From an uncultured Eubacteriales bacterium (lineage in GTDB: Bacteria; Bacillota; Clostridia; Oscillospirales; Acutalibacteraceae): DNA of 14,717 bases. This document shows positions 1 through 6,979 of the stretch, in pieces. Every line of letters begins with the position of its first letter. Position 1 is the stretch's first letter. Made by a program: the position numbers and the translations under genes. The notes below the pieces were generated by a model, which saw nothing but the letters and a program-made list of their open reading frames with translations, was not told the DNA's origin and did no database searches. The stretch is from contig ONIF01000016.1 of assembly GCA_900317795.1 (NCBI GenBank), forward strand, positions 1 through 14,717. Direction: 5' to 3'.

Positions 1-1
1 C

Positions 2-163
2 ACCACCCGACTGGAGCAAATGCTGAAAAGCAGCCTTGAGGAGATACGCAGAAATATTGATATAATTGACGAGAAAAATATAAAAGTATATCGTTCAGAT
101 GTTATAAATGAGAGTATAAAGGAAATATTGAAAGAACTCGGCAAACTTGATGAAATAATATAA
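2..163 (+). CDS. C-terminal end of a probable YlxM-family protein (5' partial)
   Basis: An open frame enters from the left edge and ends at TAA 161-163. It encodes about 53 residues beginning TTRLEQMLKSSLEEIRR and ending KELGKLDEII. The visible part is a charged, helix-forming tail with no catalytic motif. In many Firmicutes the gene directly before ffh is ylxM, a small sigma-factor-like helix-turn-helix protein linked to the signal recognition particle. The start of this fragment is compatible with the region just after the YlxM recognition helix (consensus roughly RTxxxLExYExKL). The assignment rests mainly on position and charge pattern, because the diagnostic DNA-binding half lies outside the window. 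It could instead be the end of another helical protein. Confidence 0.5.
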   Translation, partial: TTRLEQMLKSSLEEIRRNIDIIDEKNIKVYRSDVINESIKEILKELGKLDEII

Positions 164-198
164 TTATGCATTATGCATTCTGAATTATGAATTGATAA
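162..198. repeat. Short AT-rich iterated repeat between the ylxM-like gene and ffh
   Basis: The gap holds near-tandem copies of ATTATG-based units: two TTATGCATT copies followed by two variants of GAATTATGAATT. The ATGCAT and GAATT cores are palindromic, so the repeat reads similarly on both strands. Short iterations of this kind occur as dispersed elements or sequence scars in several Firmicute genomes (general knowledge). Whether this is one of those or local low complexity cannot be told from a single copy. Confidence 0.45.
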
Positions 199-211
199 AG
201 GGGTGTGAGAG

Positions 212-1627
212 ATGGCATTTGAGGGATTATCGGAGAAACTCAGTGCGGCTTTCAAGAAACTGAGGAATAAGGGAAAACTGACCGAAAGTGATGTAAAGGA
301 CGCTATGCGAGAAGTAAGACTTGCACTTTTGGAAGCAGATGTAAACTATAAAGTTGCAAAGGACTTTACAGCAAAGGTGACGGAACGTGCAATAGGTGCA
401 GATGTGATGGAAAGTCTTACGCCTGCACAAATGGTTATTAAGATAGTAAACGAGGAACTCACAGCATTGATGGGTTCGGAGGAAACAAGGATAAATTTTG
501 CAGGAAAACCGCCTACAATCATCATGATGTGCGGTTTGCAGGGTTCGGGTAAGACAACGCATAGTGCAAAATTGGGTAAAATGCTGAAAAGGCAGGGACA
601 CAGACCTTTGCTTGTTGCGTGTGATATATACAGACCTGCTGCTATTGAACAGTTGAAAGTGGTAGGAAATCAGGCAGGCGTGGCAGTATTTGAAATGGGA
701 CAGGAAAATCCCGTGACGATTGCGGAAAGTGCCGTAAAACACGCAAAGGATTATGGAAATGATATTGTAATACTTGATACGGCAGGACGTTTGCACATAG
801 ATGAAAAACTCATGAATGAGTTAAAAGAAGTGAAAGCGGCTGTAAATCCCGATGAAATATTACTTGTGGTTGATGCAATGACAGGTCAGGACGCAGTAAA
901 CGTGGCAAAGTCGTTTGACGAGCTGCTTGACATAAGCGGTTTGATACTCACAAAGCTTGACGGTGATACAAGGGGCGGTGCGGCACTTTCCGCAAAGGCT
1001 GTAACAGGTAAGCCAATCAAATTTGCGGGTATCGGTGAAAAGCTTGATGATTTGGAGGTATTCCACCCCGACAGAATGGCATCAAGAATTTTGGGCATGG
1101 GCGATATTCTGACATTGATAGAAGATGCCGAAAATCGTCTTGACCAGAAAAAAACAGAGGAAATGGCACGCAGGTTTCAGCAGAATAAATTTGACATGAA
1201 CGACTTGTATGAGCAGCTTCAGCAGATAAAAAGAATGGGACCGATAAAGGGCATATTGTCAAAGTTGCCTGATTTGGGCGATAAAATAAAAGATATGGAC
1301 TTTGATGACAGGCAGATGGACAGAATAGGTGCTATGATTTCATCAATGACGAAGCAGGAAAGGGAACACCCGGATATCATCAATCCGTCAAGGAAACGCA
1401 GAATAGCAGCCGGCAGCGGAATGAAAGTGGAAGATGTGAACAGGCTGATGAAGCAGTTTGCGGAAATGCAGAAGTTCATGAAAATGCTGAATGCAAAGGG
1501 CAAGAACGGCAAAAGAAAGCATATACCGACATTACCGGGACTTGGAGGAGTGAATATGGGGGCAGGAATGCCACTCAATCCCGCAAGGCTTGATAATAAG
1601 AATAAAAAGAAGAAAAAGAAAAGATAA
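212..1627 (+). CDS. ffh: Signal recognition particle protein Ffh (SRP54 GTPase)
   Basis: Ffh binds the 4.5S/6S SRP RNA and the signal sequences of nascent membrane and secreted proteins, and delivers ribosomes to the receptor FtsY at the membrane. The 471-residue protein has the N-domain helical bundle (about 1-90), and the G domain with P-loop GLQGSGKTT at 108-116, DTAGR at 189-193 and TKLDGD at 247-252. A methionine-rich M domain follows from about 300 to 440 and contains the GPIKGILSKLPDLG stretch. The end is a lysine-rich tail, slightly longer than the usual roughly 450 residues. The start ATG follows an AAAGGGGTG ribosome binding site. It lies 48 bases after the ylxM-like stop and upstream of rpsP, the common Firmicute order. 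Confidence 0.98.
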   Translation: MAFEGLSEKLSAAFKKLRNKGKLTESDVKDAMREVRLALLEADVNYKVAKDFTAKVTERAIGADVMESLTPAQMVIKIVNEELTALMGSEETRINFAGKPPTIIMMCGLQGSGKTTHSAKLGKMLKRQGHRPLLVACDIYRPAAIEQLKVVGNQAGVAVFEMGQENPVTIAESAVKHAKDYGNDIVILDTAGRLHIDEKLMNELKEVKAAVNPDEILLVVDAMTGQDAVNVAKSFDELLDISGLILTKLDGDTRGGAALSAKAVTGKPIKFAGIGEKLDDLEVFHPDRMASRILGMGDILTLIEDAENRLDQKKTEEMARRFQQNKFDMNDLYEQLQQIKRMGPIKGILSKLPDLGDKIKDMDFDDRQMDRIGAMISSMTKQEREHPDIINPSRKRRIAAGSGMKVEDVNRLMKQFAEMQKFMKMLNAKGKNGKRKHIPTLPGLGGVNMGAGMPLNPARLDNKNKKKKKKR

Positions 1628-1689
1628 CAAAGTTTTCAGCGGTGCAGAGCCGATGAGATATATATTAAATTTTTTTGGAGGTAAATAAA

Positions 1690-1932
1690 ATGGCAGTAAA
1701 GATCAGACTTCGCAGAATGGGTGCAAAAAAGACACCTTTTTATCGTGTAGTAGTGGCAGACTCAAGGTATCCCCGTGACGGCAGATTTATAGAGGAAATA
1801 GGAACATATAATCCTCTTGTTGAGCCGTCAGAGTTTAAAGTTGACGTGGAAAAGACAAAGAAGTGGATAGCAAACGGTGCACAGCCGACAGATACAGTCA
1901 AAGCACTTCTCAAGAAAAATAATATCATCTGA
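1690..1932 (+). CDS. rpsP: Small ribosomal subunit protein bS16
   Basis: This is an 80-residue 30S subunit protein that binds 16S rRNA and helps early assembly. The N-terminus MAVKIRLRRMGAKKTPFYR, followed by VVVADSR, RDGRFIEEIGTYNP and a conserved lysine-rich end, is typical of full-length bS16. I chose ATG 1690, seven bases after a clear GGAGG at 1677-1681. An in-frame TTG at 1675 would begin before the Shine-Dalgarno sequence and adds residues not found in the family. It sits 62 bases after ffh and 16 bases before khpA, in an arrangement suggesting cotranscription. No terminator is visible between ffh and rpsP. Confidence 0.98.
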   Translation: MAVKIRLRRMGAKKTPFYRVVVADSRYPRDGRFIEEIGTYNPLVEPSEFKVDVEKTKKWIANGAQPTDTVKALLKKNNII

Positions 1933-1948
1933 TTGAGGTAATTTTGCA

Positions 1949-2182
1949 ATGAAAGAGCTTTTGGTATCCATCGTAAAGGGACTTGTTGACGACCCGTCAG
2001 CGATTGAAGTAACGGTTGACGAAAAAAATGAAGAGGGTATCATAGTATATCATCTTCATGTCAGCGAGAACGATATGGGCAGAGTAATCGGCAAGCAGGG
2101 CAGAATTGCTAAGGCAATCCGTACTGTAATGCGTGCCGCTGCCGCAAAAAATGACGAGAAAATTCAGGTCGAAATTGAATAA
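1949..2182 (+). CDS. khpA: KH-domain RNA-binding protein KhpA (YlqC family)
   Basis: This is a 77-residue single KH-domain protein. The RNA-binding loop is the GKQG motif at residues 48-51, within GRVIGKQGRIAKAIR. It matches the family encoded between rpsP and rimM across Firmicutes. In streptococci KhpA pairs with KhpB (Jag/EloR) and affects cell elongation and division through RNA binding. That role is known for relatives and is inferred here. Length is normal for the family. A GAGGT ribosome binding site precedes the ATG by a short spacer. The gene is followed by an intrinsic terminator, so it may be the last gene of a ffh-rpsP-khpA transcript. Confidence 0.95.
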   Translation: MKELLVSIVKGLVDDPSAIEVTVDEKNEEGIIVYHLHVSENDMGRVIGKQGRIAKAIRTVMRAAAAKNDEKIQVEIE

Positions 2183-2219
2183 ACTCTCATTTTTATTAAA
2201 AATCAACAAAATTGCATTG

Positions 2220-2252
2220 GGAGAGGTCTGAAAGTTTGGACTTCTCCTTTTT
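2220..2252 (+). terminator. Rho-independent terminator after khpA
   Basis: GGAGAGGTC at 2220-2228 pairs with GACTTCTCC at 2239-2247 (nine pairs, one G-U) around a ten-base loop. A run of five T follows directly. This is a good intrinsic terminator lying between khpA and rimM, 38 bases after the khpA stop. Confidence 0.85.
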
Positions 2253-2287
2253 GCATTTTGGTGTATAATGTAATAGGAGGAATTAAA

Positions 2288-2797
2288 ATGAAAAAGCAGT
2301 TTTTGGAAGTAGGAAAGATAGTCGGAACACATGGTTTAAAAGGCGAAGTCAGGGTAGAGGCATGGTGTGACAGTGCCGATTTCCTTTGCAGATTTAAAAG
2401 ACTGTATAAAAAAGATGGTACTGAGATGAAAGTTGTTTCGTCAAAGGTGCATAAAAACATGGGAATAATTTTATTTGACGGAGTAACGAGCGTGGAGCAG
2501 GCTGACACAATGCGTGGAATGGTGCTTTATATGAATCGAGATGATGCAAGACTTCCGAAAGGTACTGATTTTGTGCAGGATTTGATTGGCTTGAAAGTTG
2601 TTGATGTTGATAACGGCACGGAATATGGAGTGATAACTGATGTGATAAAGACGGGTGCAAATGACGTTTATCAGGTGGAGAAAGACGGCAGGGAATATTT
2701 TGTGCCTGTAATACCCGATGTTGTAAAGGAAAAGGATATAGACAGCGGATTTGTAAAAATATTTGCAATGAAAGGCATATTTGAAGATGAGGATTGA
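2288..2797 (+). CDS. rimM: 16S rRNA processing / 30S maturation factor RimM
   Basis: RimM binds uS19 and pre-30S particles and helps mature the 3' domain of 16S rRNA. The 169-residue protein has the family N-terminal signature GKIVGTHGLKGEVRV at residues 9-23, in the RimM barrel domain. A PRC-barrel half follows, containing DLIGLKVVD, GVITDVIKTGANDVYQV and FVPVIPDVV. I chose ATG 2288, which sits after AGGAGG at 2275-2280. Upstream in-frame codons lie before this ribosome binding site. The 3' end overlaps trmD by 11 bases, so the two are translationally coupled. A terminator separates it from khpA, so it needs readthrough or a promoter of its own. Confidence 0.96.
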   Translation: MKKQFLEVGKIVGTHGLKGEVRVEAWCDSADFLCRFKRLYKKDGTEMKVVSSKVHKNMGIILFDGVTSVEQADTMRGMVLYMNRDDARLPKGTDFVQDLIGLKVVDVDNGTEYGVITDVIKTGANDVYQVEKDGREYFVPVIPDVVKEKDIDSGFVKIFAMKGIFEDED

Positions 2798-3527
2798 TAT
2801 AATAACGCTGTTTCCCAAGATGTGCGAGGGATTTTTGAATGAAAGCGTGATAGGCAGGGCAAGAAAAAAAGGTGCGGTTGCGTTTGAGTGTCATCAGTTG
2901 AGGGACTATGCATTTGACAAGCATAAGAGAGTTGATGACAGTACATACGGCGGAGGCATGGGAATGCTGATGAAAGCCGAGCCGATAGCACTATGTTTTG
3001 AAGATATATGCAGAAAGCTGGGAAAAAAGCCGTATTTTATATATATGTCACCAAAAGGAAATGTCTTGACACAGGAAAAAGTAAAAGAACTTGCAAAACT
3101 TGAAAATATGGTTATATTGTGCGGACATTATGAGGGTGTTGACCAGAGAGTGATTGACGAATATGTTGACGAGGAAATCTCCATAGGTGATTATGTGCTG
3201 ACGGGCGGGGAACTGCCTGCATTGGTGCTTGCGGATTCTGTAAGCAGAATGATACCCGAAGTGTTGTCAGATGATATATGCTTTGAGGAGGAGAGCCATT
3301 ATAACGGGCTGTTGGAATATCCGCAATATACCAAGCCGTTTGAATGGAGAGGGAAAGAAGTGCCCGAAGTTTTGATGAGCGGACATCATGCCAATATAAA
3401 CAAATGGCGTAGAGAACGTTCACTTGAAATCACGGCTGAATTAAGACCCGATATGCTTGATAAAGCTGATATGACCGACAAGGAAAAAGAGCATATAAAA
3501 GATTATTTGAAAAATATTAAAAAATGA
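2787..3527 (+). CDS. trmD: tRNA (guanine-N1)-methyltransferase TrmD
   Basis: TrmD methylates N1 of G37, next to the anticodon of a subset of tRNAs, using S-adenosylmethionine, and prevents +1 frameshifting. The 246-residue protein is a SPOUT (trefoil-knot) enzyme. Visible motifs are YGGGMGMLMKAEP (54-66), LCGHYEGVDQRV (111-122), IGDYVLTGGELPA (133-145), SRMIPEVL (153-160) and VLMSGHHANINKWR (195-208). Numbering runs gap-free with E. coli TrmD through residue 183. Arg154 is present, but the catalytic Asp169 position reads Glu (EEESHYNGLLEYPQYTKP). ATG 2787 gives the canonical MRIDIITLFP start. It overlaps the rimM end, and a TTG two codons earlier is less likely. Confidence 0.96.
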   Translation: MRIDIITLFPKMCEGFLNESVIGRARKKGAVAFECHQLRDYAFDKHKRVDDSTYGGGMGMLMKAEPIALCFEDICRKLGKKPYFIYMSPKGNVLTQEKVKELAKLENMVILCGHYEGVDQRVIDEYVDEEISIGDYVLTGGELPALVLADSVSRMIPEVLSDDICFEEESHYNGLLEYPQYTKPFEWRGKEVPEVLMSGHHANINKWRRERSLEITAELRPDMLDKADMTDKEKEHIKDYLKNIKK

Positions 3528-3545
3528 CATAAAAGTCATTTTAGT
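3521..3545 (+). terminator. AT-rich hairpin at the trmD stop, possible weak terminator
   Basis: AAAATGAC at 3521-3528 pairs with GTCATTTT at 3535-3542 around a six-base loop. The stem includes the trmD stop codon. It has eight pairs but only two G-C, and a short imperfect T run, so termination would probably be partial. It is the only candidate terminator seen directly after trmD. Confidence 0.45.
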
Positions 3546-4020
3546 ATCAATTTGTACAAAAATATCTTGATGTAGAATGATAGTGCCAAAAAGATACAGC
3601 TGTTTATTTGCATAAAAACAATTCAAAAGTTGAAATAAAAAGTGTGGAAAAAATAGAGTAAAAATCGGAGATTTTGTTCTTAAATATAAAAAAATAGGGA
3701 AAGAACAGATTGATTTGTATAAAAATTCAAAAAATATTTGTATTGAAATGATAATTTTTTGTCAACTTAAAGAGTTTAAAATGGTTGATTAGACGAAAAA
3801 TGGTGAAAATTGTAAATTTTTGTAAGCAATATGGCAGAAAAGCGGATAAATATACAAAAATGGAGAAAAAATATCCATTTAGCAAATTTTGGAGAGAATA
3901 TTATAGCTTTCCATTCCTAAAATTTTAAACTTTTTACAGCAAAATGCACAAAACGGGGGGCTTGAGCTTACTTTATTATCGTTCATAGAAACAAAGTTGC
4001 TGAAAACTTGAAAAATGCTA
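3543..4020. other. Long AT-rich intergenic stretch with no recognisable gene
   Basis: About 480 bases between trmD and the ptsH promoter carry no convincing coding frame on either strand. All frames are cut by stops, and the short open pieces are lysine/isoleucine-rich noise. Composition is markedly AT-rich, with many A runs. Visible structure is limited to a small hairpin (AAATGGA at 3858-3864 with TCCATTT at 3874-3880) and a run of six G at 3955-3960. rplS, which usually follows trmD, is not here. A small RNA or eroded sequence is possible, but nothing specific is recognised. Confidence 0.6.
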
Positions 4021-4050
4021 TTGCCAACTGAGTGTTAATTGTGTTATAAT
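4021..4050 (+). promoter_or_regulatory. SigA-type extended -10 promoter for ptsH
   Basis: TTGCCA at 4021-4026 is separated by 18 bases from TATAAT at 4045-4050, and TG at 4042-4043 supplies an extended -10. The expected start near 4057 gives a leader of about 87 bases before ptsH. The leader contains AAACATT/AATGTTT inverted repeats (4057-4072), which could form a small AT hairpin at the very 5' end. Confidence 0.8.
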
Positions 4051-4143
4051 CATCTCAAACATTAAAATGTTTTTGCGGGAGATAATTTCCGTAAATGAAA
4101 AATGTTTAGGGGTTTAAAAATTTATTGTTGAGGAGGATTCACT

Positions 4144-4410
4144 ATGTACGTTAAAGAAGTTATGGTGCAGAATCAGGTAGGTCTTCATGCTCGTCCGGCT
4201 ACGTTCTTTATCCAGAAGGCTAACGAATTCAAGTCTTCTATATGGGTTGAGAAAGAAGAAGAAAGACGTGTAAACGCAAAGAGCCTTCTTGGAGTTCTCT
4301 CACTCGGCATTGTTGGCGGTACAAATATCAAGGTTATTGCTGACGGTGCAGATGAGGAAGCAGCTGTCGATAGCCTTGTTAAGCTCGTACAGTCCGGTTT
4401 TTCGGAATAA
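4144..4410 (+). CDS. ptsH: Phosphocarrier protein HPr
   Basis: HPr carries phosphate from enzyme I to the sugar-specific EIIA components of the phosphotransferase system. In Firmicutes it is also phosphorylated on a serine by HPr kinase, for carbon catabolite control. The 88-residue protein has the active-site block GLHARPA, with His15 as the enzyme I target. It also has the regulatory block NAKSLLGVLSLGI, with Ser47 matching Ser46 of B. subtilis. The presence of His15 rules out the Crh paralogue. A strong AGGAGG precedes the ATG. Codons such as CGT and CTT/CTC differ from the AGA/TTG-rich neighbours, as expected for a highly expressed gene. It stands alone between its own promoter and terminator, without ptsI beside it. 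Confidence 0.96.
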   Translation: MYVKEVMVQNQVGLHARPATFFIQKANEFKSSIWVEKEEERRVNAKSLLGVLSLGIVGGTNIKVIADGADEEAAVDSLVKLVQSGFSE

Positions 4411-4435
4411 TTATTTTTGGTACACAGTAAGCAGG

Positions 4436-4468
4436 AAAGCATCGCAATTAAGAGAGCGGTGCTTTTTT
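4436..4468 (+). terminator. Rho-independent terminator after ptsH
   Basis: AAAGCATCGC at 4436-4445 pairs with GCGGTGCTTT at 4456-4465 (ten pairs, one G-U) around a ten-base loop, with T's through 4468. It lies 25 bases after the ptsH stop and only about 20 bases before the uvrC start. Confidence 0.9.
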
Positions 4469-4489
4469 GATTTATACGGGGGTATTTTT

Positions 4490-6334
4490 GTGACGATAAA
4501 GGAACTGCGTGAAAAATCTATGAAACTTCCTCTGACACCGGGAGTTTATATCATGAAGAATAAAGCAGGTGAGATAATTTATATAGGCAAGGCAAAGGCA
4601 TTAAAAAACCGTGTAAGTCAGTATTTCGGCTCGGACAGAAATCATGCCGAAAAAGTAAAGCAAATGGTAATGAATGTCAATGAATTTGATTATATATTGT
4701 GTGAAAGTGAGTTTGAAGCACTTGTATTGGAGTGCAGTCTTATCAAGCTGCACAAACCGAAGTATAATATCTTGCTGAAAGATGACAAGGGATATAGTTA
4801 TATAAGGGTGTCAAATGACGAGTGGAGAAAAATAAGCTTTGAAATGCAGAAATATGATGACGGAGCGGAATATTTAGGACCTTATATGAGTTCGTGGTAT
4901 GCGAAAAATGCCGTTGACGAGGCAAAAAAAATATTTGGTTTACCGTCATGCGGCAAGAGTTTTCCGAGAGATATTGGAAAAAGCAGACCTTGTTTGAATT
5001 ATCATATAAAGCAGTGCATGGGAGTGTGCTGCGGAAAAGTTACACTTGACGAGTATAACGAAAGTGTCAATAGTGCGGTTGAGTTTCTGAAAAAGGGCGG
5101 CAGTGATGTCATAGGGATAATGACGGAAAAAATGAATAAAGCAGCGGAAAATCTTGATTTTGAGTTAGCGGCAAAGCTGCGTGACAGGATAAAGGCAGTG
5201 GAGAAGATAACGGAAAAACAAAAAGTAATTGCCACAAATGCAGGTGAACAAGATGTGATAGCTGTCATGACAGAGGGAGGAGATGCCTGTATTGCGGTGC
5301 TGAGGTTTTCTGACGGGAGATTGTATGATAAAGAGGATTTCTTAATAAAGGACTTTGGGGAAAGTGAAGATTTGCCTTTGATAAGACGGGAATTTATCAT
5401 GCAGTATTATGAAATGAGGAAAAGCATTCCGCCTGTTGTGACACTTGACGGAGAAATTGAGGACAGTGAATTGCTTGAAAAAAGGCTGAGTGAATTAAGG
5501 GGAAAGAAAGTCAAGTTTTCATATCCGAAAAAGGGCGAAAAGCATGATATATTGGAGATGTGCCGAAAGAATGCAGCGGAAAGGCTTGCACAAAGTCACG
5601 GACATTTGGGACATGAACTGTCTGCACTTGATGAATTGGCGAAATTGCTTGGATTGAAGAAGATACCTGTGTTTATAGAGTCGTATGATATATCGAATTT
5701 GATGGGAACGGAAAACGTTGCAGGCATGGTTGTCTTTAAAAACGGCAGACCGTTTAAAGAGTCTTACAGGAGGTTTAAAATAAAGGGGTTTATAGGTCAG
5801 AATGACTATGAATCAATGCGAGAAGTGCTTACAAGGCGTTTTGAGGAATATTTTAAGGACAAGGACAGCGGAAAAGGTTTTGGACAGTTGCCGGATTTGA
5901 TATTGCTTGACGGAGGAAAAGGGCAGGTATCGGCAGTAAAGCCTGTATTGGAAAGTTTTGGATTGGATATACCGCTGTTTGGCATGGTAAAAGACGGAAG
6001 CCACCGTACAAGAGCAATTACAGGTGAGGGCGGTGAAATATCTATCAATTCAAAAAGGCAGGCATTTACGCTTGTATCGGGCATACAAGATGAGGTGCAT
6101 AGATTTGCAATAGGCTATCACCGACAGGCGAGAAATAAAAAGGCTTTTTCAAGCAGTCTGACGGAAATTGACGGAATAGGAACAGAGAGGGCAAAAGCCC
6201 TGCTTTCATATTTTAAGACGATAAAGCGTATAAGCATTGCCGAAATTGAGGAACTCATGCAGGTAAAGAGTATGAACAGACCGGCAGCGGAAGCTGTATA
6301 TAATTATTACCATAAAGATGAAAAAAGCACTTGA
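4490..6334 (+). CDS. uvrC: Excinuclease ABC subunit C (UvrC)
   Basis: UvrC makes the dual incisions in nucleotide excision repair after UvrAB marks the lesion. The 614-residue protein has an N-terminal GIY-YIG nuclease with GVY at 18-20, YIG at 31-33, Arg41 and Glu76. Four cysteines (154, 168, 176, 180) match the [4Fe-4S] ligands of UvrC proteins. The UvrB-binding UVR motif lies at about 207-242. The RNase H-like endonuclease domain includes the segment from DISNLMGTENVAGMVVF to LLDGGKGQ. C-terminal helix-hairpin-helix repeats include EIDGIGTERAKALL. I chose GTG 4490 because it follows a GGGGGT stretch and the ptsH terminator and gives the usual N-terminus. ATG 4520 is an alternative. Longer extensions into ptsH are unlikely. 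Confidence 0.96.
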   Translation: MTIKELREKSMKLPLTPGVYIMKNKAGEIIYIGKAKALKNRVSQYFGSDRNHAEKVKQMVMNVNEFDYILCESEFEALVLECSLIKLHKPKYNILLKDDKGYSYIRVSNDEWRKISFEMQKYDDGAEYLGPYMSSWYAKNAVDEAKKIFGLPSCGKSFPRDIGKSRPCLNYHIKQCMGVCCGKVTLDEYNESVNSAVEFLKKGGSDVIGIMTEKMNKAAENLDFELAAKLRDRIKAVEKITEKQKVIATNAGEQDVIAVMTEGGDACIAVLRFSDGRLYDKEDFLIKDFGESEDLPLIRREFIMQYYEMRKSIPPVVTLDGEIEDSELLEKRLSELRGKKVKFSYPKKGEKHDILEMCRKNAAERLAQSHGHLGHELSALDELAKLLGLKKIPVFIESYDISNLMGTENVAGMVVFKNGRPFKESYRRFKIKGFIGQNDYESMREVLTRRFEEYFKDKDSGKGFGQLPDLILLDGGKGQVSAVKPVLESFGLDIPLFGMVKDGSHRTRAITGEGGEISINSKRQAFTLVSGIQDEVHRFAIGYHRQARNKKAFSSSLTEIDGIGTERAKALLSYFKTIKRISIAEIEELMQVKSMNRPAAEAVYNYYHKDEKST

Positions 6335-6359
6335 CAATCAGGTGAAATTATTTGATAAT
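6331..6359 (+). promoter_or_regulatory. SigA-type promoter for the rsmD-coaD group
   Basis: TTGACA at 6331-6336 and GATAAT at 6354-6359 are 17 bases apart, one mismatch from full consensus. The -35 box includes the uvrC stop codon (TGA 6332-6334). The expected leader before rsmD is about 60 bases and contains a weak AT hairpin but no clear riboswitch. Confidence 0.75.
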
Positions 6360-6427
6360 ATATATGTGATTTTAGATAAAATATTTTTATATCTTTTGTC
6401 GAATAATGCTGAAAAAGGAATGAGTGT

Positions 6428-6979
6428 ATGAGAGTAATAACGGGAAAAGCAAGGGGAAGAAAGCTATATACGCTTTCGGGAAATGATGTAAGACCGACAA
6501 CAGATGTAGTGAAAGAGGCTGTTTTCAGTATTATACAATTTGGTATAGAAGGCAGGGTATTTCTTGACGCATATGCAGGTTCGGGGCAAATGGGTATAGA
6601 AGCATTAAGCAGGGGTGCAAAGAAAGCTGTTTTTCTTGATAATAGCAGGCAGTCTTGTGAAATTGTGAAGAAAAATCTGGAATTAACGCGACTTTCGGAA
6701 AATGCGATAGTAAAGAATACGGATACTTTGTCATATCTATTGGGTACGCCTGAAAGATTTGATATAGTATTTATAGACCCTCCGTATAGAACGGGGATAT
6801 TGATGCAGACACTTGAAAGAATAACGGGGGTTATGAATAAGGGCGGTGTGATAATATGCGAACACCCGTTTGATGAGAAAGTACCGGAAGAATTACAGGA
6901 TTTTGTATTGAAAAAAGAGTATAAATACGGTAAAATAATGATAACTGTATATTCACATAAGGAAGTGGGAGGAATATGA
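6428..6979 (+). CDS. rsmD: 16S rRNA (guanine-N2)-methyltransferase RsmD
   Basis: RsmD methylates N2 of G966 (E. coli numbering) in 16S rRNA using S-adenosylmethionine. The 183-residue protein shows the family hallmarks: N-terminal MRVITGKARGRKL, RPTTD at 22-26, SAM-binding DAYAGSG at 47-53 (usually D-x-FAGSG) followed by GIEALSRGA, and catalytic DPPY at 117-120. Length is typical. The start follows GGAATGAG. The stop overlaps the coaD start as ATGA, a common pairing in Firmicutes that points to coupled translation. A consensus promoter lies just upstream at the uvrC end. Confidence 0.95.
   Translation: MRVITGKARGRKLYTLSGNDVRPTTDVVKEAVFSIIQFGIEGRVFLDAYAGSGQMGIEALSRGAKKAVFLDNSRQSCEIVKKNLELTRLSENAIVKNTDTLSYLLGTPERFDIVFIDPPYRTGILMQTLERITGVMNKGGVIICEHPFDEKVPEELQDFVLKKEYKYGKIMITVYSHKEVGGI

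Noticed and set aside
227..796. Minus-strand frame of about 190 codons opposite ffh
   Set aside because: It is a Cys/His/Phe-rich shadow of ffh with no start context or domain.
1675..1689. TTG start adding five residues to bS16
   Set aside because: It precedes the GGAGG that serves ATG 1690, and the residues are foreign to the family.
2258..2287. Upstream start for rimM and a TATAAT promoter there
   Set aside because: The AGGAGG at 2275-2280 fits ATG 2288. The TATAAT at 2264-2269 has no -35 box, and its start would fall on the ribosome binding site, so it is not listed as a promoter.
3858..3880. Small hairpin in the gap before ptsH
   Set aside because: Seven mostly A-T pairs in very AT-rich DNA without a T run or promoter; likely chance.
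4057..4074. AAACATT/AATGTTT hairpin with T run as an attenuator for ptsH
   Set aside because: The stem is A-T rich, its loop is too short and it starts at the predicted transcription start, too early to act as a terminator.
4289..4489. In-frame upstream extension of uvrC into ptsH
   Set aside because: It would overlap ptsH and its terminator; the extra residues do not resemble UvrC, and GTG 4490 gives the usual N-terminus.
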